Source of the DNA: Planctomycetota bacterium
GTDB taxonomy: Bacteria > Planctomycetota > SBBH01 > JACQRN01
DNA: 8,610 bases
Direction: 5' to 3'
Assembly: GCA_016206515.1 (NCBI GenBank)
Contig: JACQRN010000030.1
Span: 1-8,610, forward strand
The translations under genes and the position numbers were made by a program. The notes under the pieces are model-generated. The model searched no databases. It had not been told where the DNA came from and saw only the letters and a list, made by a program, of their open reading frames with translations. Positions 1 to 6,758 of this stretch are shown piece by piece. Numbering within the stretch: the stretch's first letter is position 1; the number at the start of each line of letters is the position of its first letter.

Positions 1-180
1 CCGCAGCAGGCGCCGGTCCCAGAACTTGTAGGGGATCGCGTCCTCGCACCCCGTCAGGCGCGCGATCTCGGACGGGGGATCGGCGACGATGGCCGGGACG
101 GACGGCGACCCGGCCGAGGCAGGGGGCTGCCCCCCCTCCCGGGGTCCGGATCTCCTGCGACGACGACGCCTGCGAGCCAT
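1..180 (-). CDS. rnc: Probable ribonuclease III, N-terminal fragment
   Basis: The frame is open from an ATG at 180 to the left edge (60 codons), so only the N-terminus is visible. The last residues, IPYKFWDRRLLR, fit the opening of the RNase III catalytic domain, where a G/P-Y-x-F-x-D-x-x-LL pattern precedes the conserved ALTH segment. RNase III cleaves double-stranded RNA in rRNA processing and mRNA turnover. The catalytic signature motif and the dsRNA-binding domain would lie outside the window, so the name rests on this short match. The N-terminus is unusual: Met-Ala is followed by eight consecutive Arg and then a Gly/Pro-rich low-complexity stretch of about 20 residues. The true start could be an internal codon, since no clear Shine-Dalgarno precedes the ATG. 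It is transcribed divergently from the HtrA-family operon. Confidence 0.5.
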   Translation of the reverse strand, partial: MARRRRRRRRSGPREGGQPPASAGSPSVPAIVADPPSEIARLTGCEDAIPYKFWDRRLLR

Positions 181-278
181 CGGAATGGAACGATCCGGGA
201 TTCTATCCGAGAACGGTGCGCGATCGTGGCAGTTCTATGCAGTGCATGAAAGAGCCGGGTAAGCGGTACGATGCCCCG

Positions 279-1964
279 ATGCGGAACGCAGCGGGGCGCC
301 TCGGGATCCGGATCCTGGCCGTGACCATGGCTTGCGTGCCCGCCGGTCCGGCTTGCACGTCTGAATCCGACCGCGACGTCTACCGGCTCGTGGCGAACGC
401 CGTCGTGGGCCTGACGTGCAAAACCGACAAGGGGTCCTTCATGGGGACCGGCGCCTTCATCCATGCCGACGGGTACATCCTCACGACCACCGGGGTGCTG
501 CCGGAGGGGGCCCGGGAGGTCCAGGTTTTCCATCCGGACCTGGGGCGCCTGGAAGCAAGGCTCGTGGGGGCCGATCCGGGCATGGAACTGTCGCTGGCGA
601 AGGTCCCCGTGCGGGCGGAGGGTCCGGGGTATCCGTCCCTGCCGCTGGCCGATTCCGATGGCGTGCGCGTCGGGGAAACCGCCTACACGATCGGGAACAC
701 GCAGAACAGCATCCTCCTCTACGGCCGCCCCGCGTTGAGCCCCGGGATCGTCAGCGCGTGGCTGGACCTGGACGCGGGACAGAATGCACTGGCGACGTTC
801 CGCGGAAGGATGATCGAGACGACCGCCGCGCTCAACCCGGGCGTGGACGGAGGCCCGCTCCTGGACGGAGCGGGGAACGTGATCGGCCTGCTGAGCTTCA
901 ACTACGCACCCATGCGCCGGCTCGGGACCGCCGTGCCAACCAACGCCGTCCGGGAAACGATACGGGGGTGGATCGCGAAGGATGGCGGCAACGCCGGGAC
1001 GATGCCCGCCGCGCGCCCGTCCGGGGACGCGCCGTCGTTCGCGGAGGCGCTGGCGGCGGCCGGCCCGTCCATCCTCGCCCTGGAGGTCACGCGTACGGCA
1101 TCCGACGCCCCCACGCCGCGGCCCGCGCGGCAGGATCCGCACGCCCCCCTCATCGAGAGGCCCGAGGGGGTCGTGACGGGCCTGGCGGTATCGAGGACCG
1201 AGATCCTGACCACCGAGTGGAACGTGCACGGGAACGTCGAGTCGATCGCCGTCCTCCTGCCAGGCGGGAGGCGGATCGCCGCCGAGATCGTCGGCTGGAA
1301 CCAACCGCAGGACATTGCGCTCCTGCGCGTGGCGGAGCCCCTGCTCCGGCCAGCGACCTTCGCGGACGGAACCCCGCGCGTCGGCACGCGCGTCGCCCTG
1401 CCGGGGCGCTCCCCACACCCGGACCGGCTGACGGTCACGACGGGGATCGTCAGCGCCACGCGCCGCCGGACACGCGACCAGCACATGCAGATCGACGCGC
1501 CGGTGAACTACGGCAACGCGGGCGGACCCGTCCTGGACGGGCAGGGAAAGGTCCTGGGGCTGGTCAACCAGGTCCGGGCCCGGTCCCGCCAGTCGCAGAA
1601 CTCCGGTGTGGGCTTCTGCCTGCGCGCGGACGTCGCGGTCGAGGCGCTGGAGTGGCTCCGGGGCGGCGCCAAGGTCGGAGCGGCCAGACGCCCGTTCCTG
1701 GGGGTCACGATGGCCGAGCCGCAACCGTCCCCGGGGGAGGGCGCCGCGGTGGGGGACGTCATACCCCAGGGGGGCGCCGAGAAGGTCGGGCTGGCGCGCG
1801 GGGACGTGATCCTGGAAGTCGACGGGGAGAAGATCGGCGCGTGGCAGGACCTGGTGGAGATCGTCCAGCGCAAGGAGATCGGCGAGAACATCCATGTCGT
1901 CTGGCTGCGAGGGGGGGAGCGGATGGAGGGGCAGGCCACGCTGACGGAGCGTCCGGATGAATAG
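279..1964 (+). CDS. Secreted tandem HtrA-like pseudoprotease with C-terminal PDZ domain
   Basis: 561 residues from ATG 279. The frame also offers GTG 216, ATG 237 and ATG 246. I chose 279 because it places an Arg-containing n-region and a hydrophobic segment (about residues 11-25) at the N-terminus, as in a signal peptide; a Cys at its end is not a clean lipobox. Two successive trypsin/HtrA-type folds follow. In the first (about 35-235) the three catalytic positions read ILTTTG (Gly72 for His), DPGMEL (Glu103 for Asp) and NPGVDGGP (Asp190 for Ser). In the second (about 255-460) they read ILTTEW (Trp314 for His), NQPQDIALL (Asp345 kept) and NYGNAGGP (Ala414 for Ser). A PDZ domain (about 470-555) ends the protein. 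It is therefore predicted to bind, not cut, proteins. Its stop overlaps the start of the active HtrA gene by 8 nt, which suggests co-expression and a shared envelope role. The regulatory or scaffold role is inference. Confidence 0.88.
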   Translation: MRNAAGRLGIRILAVTMACVPAGPACTSESDRDVYRLVANAVVGLTCKTDKGSFMGTGAFIHADGYILTTTGVLPEGAREVQVFHPDLGRLEARLVGADPGMELSLAKVPVRAEGPGYPSLPLADSDGVRVGETAYTIGNTQNSILLYGRPALSPGIVSAWLDLDAGQNALATFRGRMIETTAALNPGVDGGPLLDGAGNVIGLLSFNYAPMRRLGTAVPTNAVRETIRGWIAKDGGNAGTMPAARPSGDAPSFAEALAAAGPSILALEVTRTASDAPTPRPARQDPHAPLIERPEGVVTGLAVSRTEILTTEWNVHGNVESIAVLLPGGRRIAAEIVGWNQPQDIALLRVAEPLLRPATFADGTPRVGTRVALPGRSPHPDRLTVTTGIVSATRRRTRDQHMQIDAPVNYGNAGGPVLDGQGKVLGLVNQVRARSRQSQNSGVGFCLRADVAVEALEWLRGGAKVGAARRPFLGVTMAEPQPSPGEGAAVGDVIPQGGAEKVGLARGDVILEVDGEKIGAWQDLVEIVQRKEIGENIHVVWLRGGERMEGQATLTERPDE

Positions 1965-3240
1965 GATCGCGCGTTTCCTGCTCGCACCCCTCCTGCTCCC
2001 CGTCGCCGCCCTCTGCGAGGGGACGGCAACGCCCCTGGAGGATGTGATCGACCGCGTGCTGCCGACCTTCGTCTTCATCGGCGGGGGTTCCGGCGTCGTG
2101 ATCCGTGAGGACGGCACGATGCTCACCAACCATCACGTGACCGAAGGCCGCCTCCGGGACGCACAGGGTCAGCCGACGATCCTCGACGTGATGCTCTCCG
2201 GCGGACGACCCGCGCGGGCGCGGATGATCGGGACCGATCCCGTGGCCGACCTCTCGCTGCTGCGGATCCTCACGGACGAGCCGATGGCGTATGCCCCCTT
2301 CGCGGATACCGAGTCCATCGAGCCGGGCGAGACCGTCTTCGCCATCGGGAACCCGTTCAACCTCGGACGCCCCTCGGCCCAGCCGACGGTCACGCTCGGC
2401 GAGGTCAGCGCCAACCGCGCGATTTACGACAACCACCGCGACGGCATCATGATCGACGCGCCGATCAACCCGGGGAACTCCGGAGGCCCGACCTTCAACG
2501 AAAGGGGGGAGTTTGTCGGCATCAATACGACCATCGCCACGCGCTTCGGAATCCGGGCGAACACGGGGGTCGGCTTCGCGATCCCCGCGCACGTGATCCG
2601 GCGCCTCCTCCCCTCGCTGGAGGCCGGCGGCGTCATCCGCCACGCCGACCTCCCCGCGGGACTCCAGCTCGACCCGACCGGGGCCTGGGGAAGCGGCGCG
2701 CGCATCGCCAAGATCCCCGACGGAAGCGGCGCTGCGGAGACAGGACTCGCCGTCGGCGACGTGATCGAGCGGATCGGGGGCCTGCGCATCCTCTCGGCGA
2801 TGGACGCGCGGATCCGCATGCAGTCGTACCCCTCCGGGGCGACGGTGCCGGTGCGGGTGCGCACCGCCGCGGGCGAGACCCGGGAGACCACGCTGCACCT
2901 CGGGGATCTCCCCCCGCCGCAAAGCGCACGGCTCGGGGTCGTCCTGGACCCGGCGAGCGCGCGCCCCACCGTCGCATCCCTGACCGAGGGGGGCGCCGCC
3001 CAGAAGGCGGGCGTGCAACCGGGCGACGTCATCCTGCGGATCGGGCGCCAAGCGGTCCCCACGGGCCAACACCTCATCGCCCTGCTGCACAGAATGCGAG
3101 GCGGGCAGACGGTGCCGATCGTCGTGGGGCGCGGCGGGGAGGAGTTGACGTTGCGGGTAACCCTGGGTTCCGAGAGCGGCGACCCGCGAATTCCAGACCC
3201 GGAACCCTCCCCCCCGCCTCCTCCCGACGGGAACGAATAA
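1957..3240 (+). CDS. HtrA/DegP-family serine endoprotease with two PDZ domains
   Basis: 427 residues. HtrA (family S1C) proteases degrade or refold misfolded proteins in the envelope. An N-terminal signal peptide is visible (Arg at positions 3 and 6, hydrophobic core about 7-19, possible cleavage near Cys20-Glu21). The trypsin-like domain spans about 30-210 with a complete triad: His60 in TNHHV, Asp98 in DPVADLSLL and Ser175 in NPGNSGGP. Two PDZ domains follow, about 225-320 and 325-405, the second containing GGAAQKAGVQPGDVI. A Pro-rich tail (PEPSPPPPPDGNE) ends the protein. Length and architecture are normal for DegP/DegQ-type proteins. The start is preceded by GGAG at 1946-1949 with 7 nt spacing, and the ATG lies 8 nt inside the upstream pseudoprotease gene, so translational coupling is likely. 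The stop is 17 nt from the convergent purH stop. I give no symbol because DegP, DegQ and DegS paralogues cannot be separated from sequence alone. Confidence 0.93.
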   Translation: MNRIARFLLAPLLLPVAALCEGTATPLEDVIDRVLPTFVFIGGGSGVVIREDGTMLTNHHVTEGRLRDAQGQPTILDVMLSGGRPARARMIGTDPVADLSLLRILTDEPMAYAPFADTESIEPGETVFAIGNPFNLGRPSAQPTVTLGEVSANRAIYDNHRDGIMIDAPINPGNSGGPTFNERGEFVGINTTIATRFGIRANTGVGFAIPAHVIRRLLPSLEAGGVIRHADLPAGLQLDPTGAWGSGARIAKIPDGSGAAETGLAVGDVIERIGGLRILSAMDARIRMQSYPSGATVPVRVRTAAGETRETTLHLGDLPPPQSARLGVVLDPASARPTVASLTEGGAAQKAGVQPGDVILRIGRQAVPTGQHLIALLHRMRGGQTVPIVVGRGGEELTLRVTLGSESGDPRIPDPEPSPPPPPDGNE

Positions 3241-3257
3241 ACCGCGGATCCGGGCCC

Positions 3258-4802
3258 TCAGTGCCGGAAGTGCCTCTCCCCCGTCACGACCATCGCGACC
3301 CCGGCGGCGTCCGCGGCGGCGAAAACCGCCTTGTCGCGGATCGAACCGCCGGGCTGGATCACGGCGGCGATCCCGGCCTTCGCAGCGCGCTCGATCCCGT
3401 CGGGGAACGGGAAGAACGCGTCCGAGGCGAGCGCGGATCCCTCCGCGCGAGCGCCCGCCTTGCGCACGGCGATCTCCACGGCATCGACCCGGCTCATCTG
3501 GCCGGAGCCGACCCCCACCAGGCGCGAGTCCGACGCCAGGCAGATGGCGTTCGACGTCACGAACCGGCACGCCGTCCACGCGAAGGCGAGGTCGCGCCAA
3601 GCCGCCTCCGAGGGCGTCGCCTTCGTCACACACCGCCACGCCTCGCGCGGAACCCTCGGGACGTCCCTCTCCTGGACCAGGAAACCGCCCGACAGGGACC
3701 GGACGTCCCACGCGTCGGGCGTCCCCGGTACCGCGAGCACCCGCACCGACCGGCCCCATTTCGGCCCCGCGCGCAGGAGATCGATCACCGCGGAATCGAC
3801 GGAGGGTGCCACGATCCCCTCGAGAAAACGCTCCTGCGACAGGAGCGCGCGGATGAAGGGGACGTCCACCGGCCGATTGCACCCTACGACCGACCCGAAC
3901 GCGCTCACCGGATCACCCGCCCACGCCCCGTCGAGCGCCTCGGGGAGCGTCGCGGCCTCCGCGAGGCCGCACGGGTTCGTGTGCTTGATGACGGCGACGG
4001 TGGGGCGCGAGAAGGCGAGCGCGGCGCGCCACGCGGCCTCCAGATCGAGGTAGTTCGTGTACGAGGGGTCCTTGCCCGACAGCAGCGCCGCCCCCGCAAT
4101 CCCGCCGCCCCCCCCGCGCGCGTAGAGCGCCCCGCGCTGGTGGGGGTTCTCACCGTACCGCAGGACGCGCGCCCTCCTCGCGCCGAGTGCAAGCGTCTCG
4201 GGGAGCGGCTCGCCGGAGCGGCGCTGAAAGTACGCGAGGATCGCCGCCTCGTACCGGGCGGAGCGGGCGAAGGCGTCGAGGGCAAGCGACTCCCGGAAGG
4301 AAATCTCGCCCGAGGTCCCCTCCCGCAGACGCGAGAGCACATCCGTGTAGCGCGCGGGATCCGCGACGACCAGGACGTGGCAATGGTTCTTCGCCGCCGA
4401 GCGGAGCATGGAGGGGCCGCCGATGTCGATCTGCTCGACGACCTCCTCGTGCGCGGCCCCCTTCGCGACGGTCTCCTCGAAGGGATAGAGGTTGACGCAC
4501 ACCAGGTCGATCGCGCCGATCTTCCGCCCGGCCAGGAGCGCCAGGTCGCCGGGGACATCGCGCCGCGCCAGGATCCCGGCGTGGACCGCGGGGTGCAGCG
4601 TCTTCACACGCCCGCCGAGAACCTCACCGAAGCCGGTCAGGTCACCGACCTCGACAACCTTCAACCCCGCGTCGCGGAGCGCCTTCGCGGTCCCCCCCGT
4701 CGAGAGGATCTCCCACCCGAGCGCCGCGAGCCCCCGGCCGAATTCCGCCAGGCCCGTCTTGTCCGAGACCGAGAGGAGGGCGCGCACCGGTACGGGGCGC
4801 AT
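3258..4802 (-). CDS. purH: Bifunctional AICAR formyltransferase / IMP cyclohydrolase PurH
   Basis: 514 residues, the usual length of PurH. It carries out the last two steps of de novo purine synthesis in the cytoplasm: formylation of AICAR with 10-formyl-tetrahydrofolate, then ring closure to IMP. The N-terminal cyclohydrolase domain (about 1-195) shows LLSVSDKTG, LSTGGT (33-38) and KTLHPAVHAGIL (67-78). The C-terminal transformylase domain (about 205-514) shows RYGENPHQ, the catalytic Lys273-His274 in VIKHTNPCG, GVGSGQMSRVDA, SDAFFPFPDG and the family's terminal GERHFRH. Everything looks intact. The ATG at 4802 gives the expected N-terminus; a purine-rich GGGAAAGGG lies upstream but partly inside a hairpin (4811-4839). 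The gene is divergent from the ECF sigma gene and convergent with the HtrA operon. No other pur gene is adjacent, so it appears to be a single-gene unit. Confidence 0.98.
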   Translation of the reverse strand: MRPVPVRALLSVSDKTGLAEFGRGLAALGWEILSTGGTAKALRDAGLKVVEVGDLTGFGEVLGGRVKTLHPAVHAGILARRDVPGDLALLAGRKIGAIDLVCVNLYPFEETVAKGAAHEEVVEQIDIGGPSMLRSAAKNHCHVLVVADPARYTDVLSRLREGTSGEISFRESLALDAFARSARYEAAILAYFQRRSGEPLPETLALGARRARVLRYGENPHQRGALYARGGGGGIAGAALLSGKDPSYTNYLDLEAAWRAALAFSRPTVAVIKHTNPCGLAEAATLPEALDGAWAGDPVSAFGSVVGCNRPVDVPFIRALLSQERFLEGIVAPSVDSAVIDLLRAGPKWGRSVRVLAVPGTPDAWDVRSLSGGFLVQERDVPRVPREAWRCVTKATPSEAAWRDLAFAWTACRFVTSNAICLASDSRLVGVGSGQMSRVDAVEIAVRKAGARAEGSALASDAFFPFPDGIERAAKAGIAAVIQPGGSIRDKAVFAAADAAGVAMVVTGERHFRH

Positions 4803-4810
4803 TGTATGCC

Positions 4811-4839
4811 GACGCGCCCTTTCCCGCAGGGGGCGCGTC
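4811..4839 (-). promoter_or_regulatory. Hairpin in the purH 5' leader
   Basis: A perfect 9-bp inverted repeat (GACGCGCCC at 4811-4819, GGGCGCGTC at 4831-4839) encloses an 11-nt loop and ends 8 nt upstream of the purH ATG. On the purH strand the only purine-rich Shine-Dalgarno-like stretch, GGGAAAGGG, falls in the loop and the descending arm, so folding could hide the ribosome-binding site. It could equally be a protein-binding dyad between the divergent genes. On the plus strand it is followed by TCTTTCCC, a poor terminator tail. In such GC-rich DNA a 9-bp dyad can arise by chance. Confidence 0.4.
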
Positions 4840-4850
4840 TTTCCCGCGCG

Positions 4851-4857
4851 TTATAGT
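4851..4857. promoter_or_regulatory. AT-rich -10 element between purH and the sigma gene, readable on both strands
   Basis: This short AT island in GC-rich sequence reads TATAGT on the plus strand (4852-4857), a good -10 hexamer ending 6 nt before the GTG of the ECF sigma gene. On the minus strand it reads TATAAC, a possible -10 for purH about 45 nt from its ATG. I see no convincing -35 hexamer on either side. For the plus strand the expected transcription start falls at or next to the GTG, which would make a leaderless mRNA. Confidence 0.4.
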
Positions 4858-4863
4858 TCGTGG

Positions 4864-5421
4864 GTGCCCCCGCGTGAGGATGCACAATCGCCGGACGCGC
4901 GCAGGACCTTCTCGGACCTGTACGAGACGCACGGCACGGCGGTGTTCAACTTCCTGCGCAGGTTCCTCCCGCGCGGGAACGGGGCGGACGACTGCTTCCA
5001 GGAGACGTTCGCGCGGCTCTGGCGAATGCTGCCCCGCTACCGCGAGGAGGGGCGCGGCCGCGCCTTCCTCCTGACGATCGCGAGGAACGTGGCGCTCGAC
5101 CACCTGGAGCGGCGCAAGCGCGACCGCGACGCGACCGCGACGCTCGCCTTGGACGGCGAAGGCATGCACTGGGACGAGGCTCCGGGAGTCTCCCAGCAGG
5201 AGATCTCCGCGATCGTCCGCGCGAAGATCGCCGAGTTGCCGGAGTCCCAGAGGGAGACATTCCTCCTGTACCGGTACGACAACCTCTCCTACGCGGAGAT
5301 CGCGAGGATCCAGGGGGTGGGGGTCAAGACCGTGGAGAGCCGCCTGTACCGGGCGATGAAGCAGCTCGGGCGCTCGCTACGGCCGTACCGCCACCTCTCG
5401 GAGGAGGAGTCCCCCCGATGA
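4864..5421 (+). CDS. ECF-type RNA polymerase sigma factor (sigma-70 family)
   Basis: 185 residues from GTG 4864, a typical ECF size. It should direct RNA polymerase to a small stress regulon when released by its anti-sigma factor. Sigma region 2 spans about 16-86, with ADDCFQETFARLW (41-53) and FLLTIARNVALDHLERRKR (68-86), the -10-binding part. A variable acidic linker (about 87-112) follows. Region 4 spans about 118-172, with LPESQRETFLLY and the helix-turn-helix LSYAEIARIQGVGVKTVESR (141-160) that reads the -35. There is no extra C-terminal domain. The frame is open further upstream into the purH coding region, but GTG 4864 is the only sensible start and sits 6 nt after a TATAGT. The stop overlaps the anti-sigma ATG (ATGA), so the two are co-translated. 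The ECF subgroup was not assigned. Confidence 0.93.
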   Translation: MPPREDAQSPDARRTFSDLYETHGTAVFNFLRRFLPRGNGADDCFQETFARLWRMLPRYREEGRGRAFLLTIARNVALDHLERRKRDRDATATLALDGEGMHWDEAPGVSQQEISAIVRAKIAELPESQRETFLLYRYDNLSYAEIARIQGVGVKTVESRLYRAMKQLGRSLRPYRHLSEEESPR

Positions 5422-6569
5422 ACTGCGAGGGCGCGCAGGTGGCCTGGGCGCGGCGGCTCCGCCGCGCCCTCGGCGCGGACGAGGCGGCGGATCTCGACCG
5501 GCACGTGGGGACCTGCCCGGCGTGCCGCGCCGACGTCGAGGAGGCGGAAACCGCGTGGCGCGTGGCGCGGCACGAGGAGGAGCGCCCGGTCCCCGCGGGG
5601 GTGCGCGAGCGCGCGCTGCGGGTTCCCGACGAGGCGCCCCGGATCGGCGCCTCCGTGCCGGCGCGGCCTTCGGGGACGCTGCGACGGATCGCCTGGACCG
5701 CCGCGGCCTGCCTCCTCGCGGCGGCGGCGGTCGGAGGGGCGCTGGCGACCTACCACCGTGGCCCCGGCTGGCTGCGCGGCCTCCTGGGCAGAAGCGGCAC
5801 CTCGCCCGGCGGCGGGGAGGAGGCGCCGACACACGACCCGTTCCCCCTGCCGGAGGTCGCCCTGCACTCCCTGGACGGGTGGCCCGGCGCGGGAGGCGCG
5901 CCCCCGGCGGATCGCATCGCGTGGATGTCCGACCTCGACGCGGCGCGGGAGTTCTCCCGCTACAGCGCCCTCCCGATCCTGTACTTCGTCTGCGACGAGG
6001 GGTCCGCCGCGAGCCGGCAGACGGAGGAATCGCTGCGCGAGGGCGCGGCGGTGCGCGCCTCGCGCGACTTCCTCTGCGTGCGGCATACCCCCGCCGAGTA
6101 CCGCCTGGGCCTGCGCCTGCACGCGATCCCGACCTTCTTCATCTTCGAGCCGGACGGGGACCTCTTGTACATCTCCAGCGGCGCGGTCGATGCCGGGACC
6201 CTCCAGGGGACGCTCCTGGCGGCGCGGCAATTGGGGCAGTTCCCGACGGGCGCGCGGTTCCTCGACCTGCGGCGCAGGATCGAGGAGGCGCGCGGGCTAT
6301 ACGTACAGAAGCGGTTCGGGGAGGCGCACGCGCGAGCGCGCGACGTCGTCGAAGGCTCCGGCACCGCGCTCCTGCGGCAGGACGCCGGGGCGGTCCTCGC
6401 GGCGATCGACGCGTACGTGCGGTCCAAGCACGCCTTCGCCCGCTCACTGGTGGCCAACGGCGAAAACGAACGCGCCCGCGCGTTCTACGCGGCGATCCTG
6501 AAGGAGTTCGGCGGCCTCCCGATCCACGCCGAGCTGCGCGCCGAGATGGAGGCGCTCCCACCCGAATAG
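5418..6569 (+). CDS. Membrane anti-sigma factor: zinc-binding domain, one TM helix, thioredoxin-like extracytoplasmic domain
   Basis: 383 residues, starting in an ATGA overlap with the sigma gene and preceded by GGAGGAGGAG with about 8 nt spacing. The N-terminus has the zinc anti-sigma (ZAS) signature His29-x3-Cys33-x2-Cys36, with Cys3 as a possible fourth ligand; this domain should hold the sigma factor in the cytoplasm. A hydrophobic helix at about 91-112 crosses the membrane. After a Gly/Pro linker, residues about 165-290 look like a thioredoxin fold: beta strand ALPILYFVC, then RASRDFLCVRH, then IPTFFIFEPDGDLLY with the cis-Pro loop at Pro238. The usual CxxC is replaced by Cys192-DEG; the only other Cys in this domain is Cys220. 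The C-terminal 90 residues are helical, possibly TPR-like. This is much longer than a bare ZAS protein, so the outer domain is probably the sensor. The thioredoxin assignment is by pattern and needs a profile search. Confidence 0.85.
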   Translation: MNCEGAQVAWARRLRRALGADEAADLDRHVGTCPACRADVEEAETAWRVARHEEERPVPAGVRERALRVPDEAPRIGASVPARPSGTLRRIAWTAAACLLAAAAVGGALATYHRGPGWLRGLLGRSGTSPGGGEEAPTHDPFPLPEVALHSLDGWPGAGGAPPADRIAWMSDLDAAREFSRYSALPILYFVCDEGSAASRQTEESLREGAAVRASRDFLCVRHTPAEYRLGLRLHAIPTFFIFEPDGDLLYISSGAVDAGTLQGTLLAARQLGQFPTGARFLDLRRRIEEARGLYVQKRFGEAHARARDVVEGSGTALLRQDAGAVLAAIDAYVRSKHAFARSLVANGENERARAFYAAILKEFGGLPIHAELRAEMEALPPE

Positions 6570-6584
6570 TCGCGGGGTCTCTGC

Positions 6585-6590
6585 TACAAT
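6585..6590 (+). promoter_or_regulatory. Possible -10 hexamer for the tRNA-Gly gene
   Basis: TACAAT stands out in the GC-rich gap between the anti-sigma stop (6569) and the tRNA start (6602). Transcription would begin near 6597, giving a leader of about 5 nt before the mature 5' end. No good -35 hexamer is visible 17 nt upstream; that position falls at the anti-sigma stop codon. Confidence 0.35.
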
Positions 6591-6601
6591 CCCGCTCCGC
6601 T

Positions 6602-6640
6602 GCGGGAGTAGCTCAGCGGTAGAGCGCAACCTTGCCAAGG
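6602..6640 (+). tRNA. tRNA-Gly(GCC), 5' half only (gene truncated at the anticodon stem)
   Basis: Acceptor strand GCGGGAG (6602-6608), TA, D-stem GCTC (6611-6614), D-loop, D-stem GAGC (6622-6625), anticodon stem CAACC (6627-6631) and loop TTGCCAA (6632-6638) with anticodon GCC (6634-6636) match bacterial tRNA-Gly closely. After the first two bases of the returning stem (GG, 6639-6640) the expected TTG is replaced by CGA, and no variable loop, T-arm (GGTTCGA type) or acceptor 3' strand (CTCCCGC) follows. I looked along the remaining 2 kb and found none. It cannot yield a functional tRNA as it stands. It may mark an integration or rearrangement junction, or an assembly join. A group I intron is unlikely because no 3' exon is visible. 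Confidence 0.8.
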
Positions 6641-6656
6641 CGATCCGGCGCTTTCG

Positions 6657-6734
6657 GACGCAACGTGATTTACGACGCAACCATCGGACACCCCTGCCGG
6701 TTGCGTCGGAATCGCATCGGACGCCACGGGACGC
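6657..6734. repeat. GACGCAAC repeat cluster with a 10-bp inverted repeat
   Basis: GACGCAAC occurs at 6657-6664 and 6674-6681, 17 bp apart. The second copy forms a perfect 10-bp inverted repeat with 6699-6708 (CGACGCAACC at 6673-6682, GGTTGCGTCG), leaving a 16-nt loop. GACGC recurs at 6720 and 6730. The block lies just inside the broken tRNA gene, where recombinase arm sites or an operator could be expected. It codes for nothing recognisable; a 63-residue frame across it is probably spurious. Confidence 0.5.
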
Positions 6735-6758
6735 GAAATGCCCTGTTTGGACCCCGCG

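Noticed and set aside
54..2129. Long minus-strand open frame (691 codons) opposite the HtrA operon
   Set aside because: It is a shadow of the plus-strand protease genes: Arg/Pro/Gly-rich, no recognisable domain, while the opposite strand encodes clear HtrA and PDZ motifs. High GC removes stop codons from opposing frames.
1759..3882. Minus-strand frame of 707 codons spanning the HtrA and purH ends
   Set aside because: Low-complexity translation crossing two well-supported genes; no domain signal.
3261..4856. Plus-strand frame of 531 codons opposite purH
   Set aside because: purH is unmistakable on the minus strand with all motifs; this is its mirror frame.
4492..4863. Upstream extension of the sigma factor frame
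   Set aside because: It would read through the start of purH on the other strand and adds a non-homologous basic tail; normal ECF length is reached from GTG 4864.
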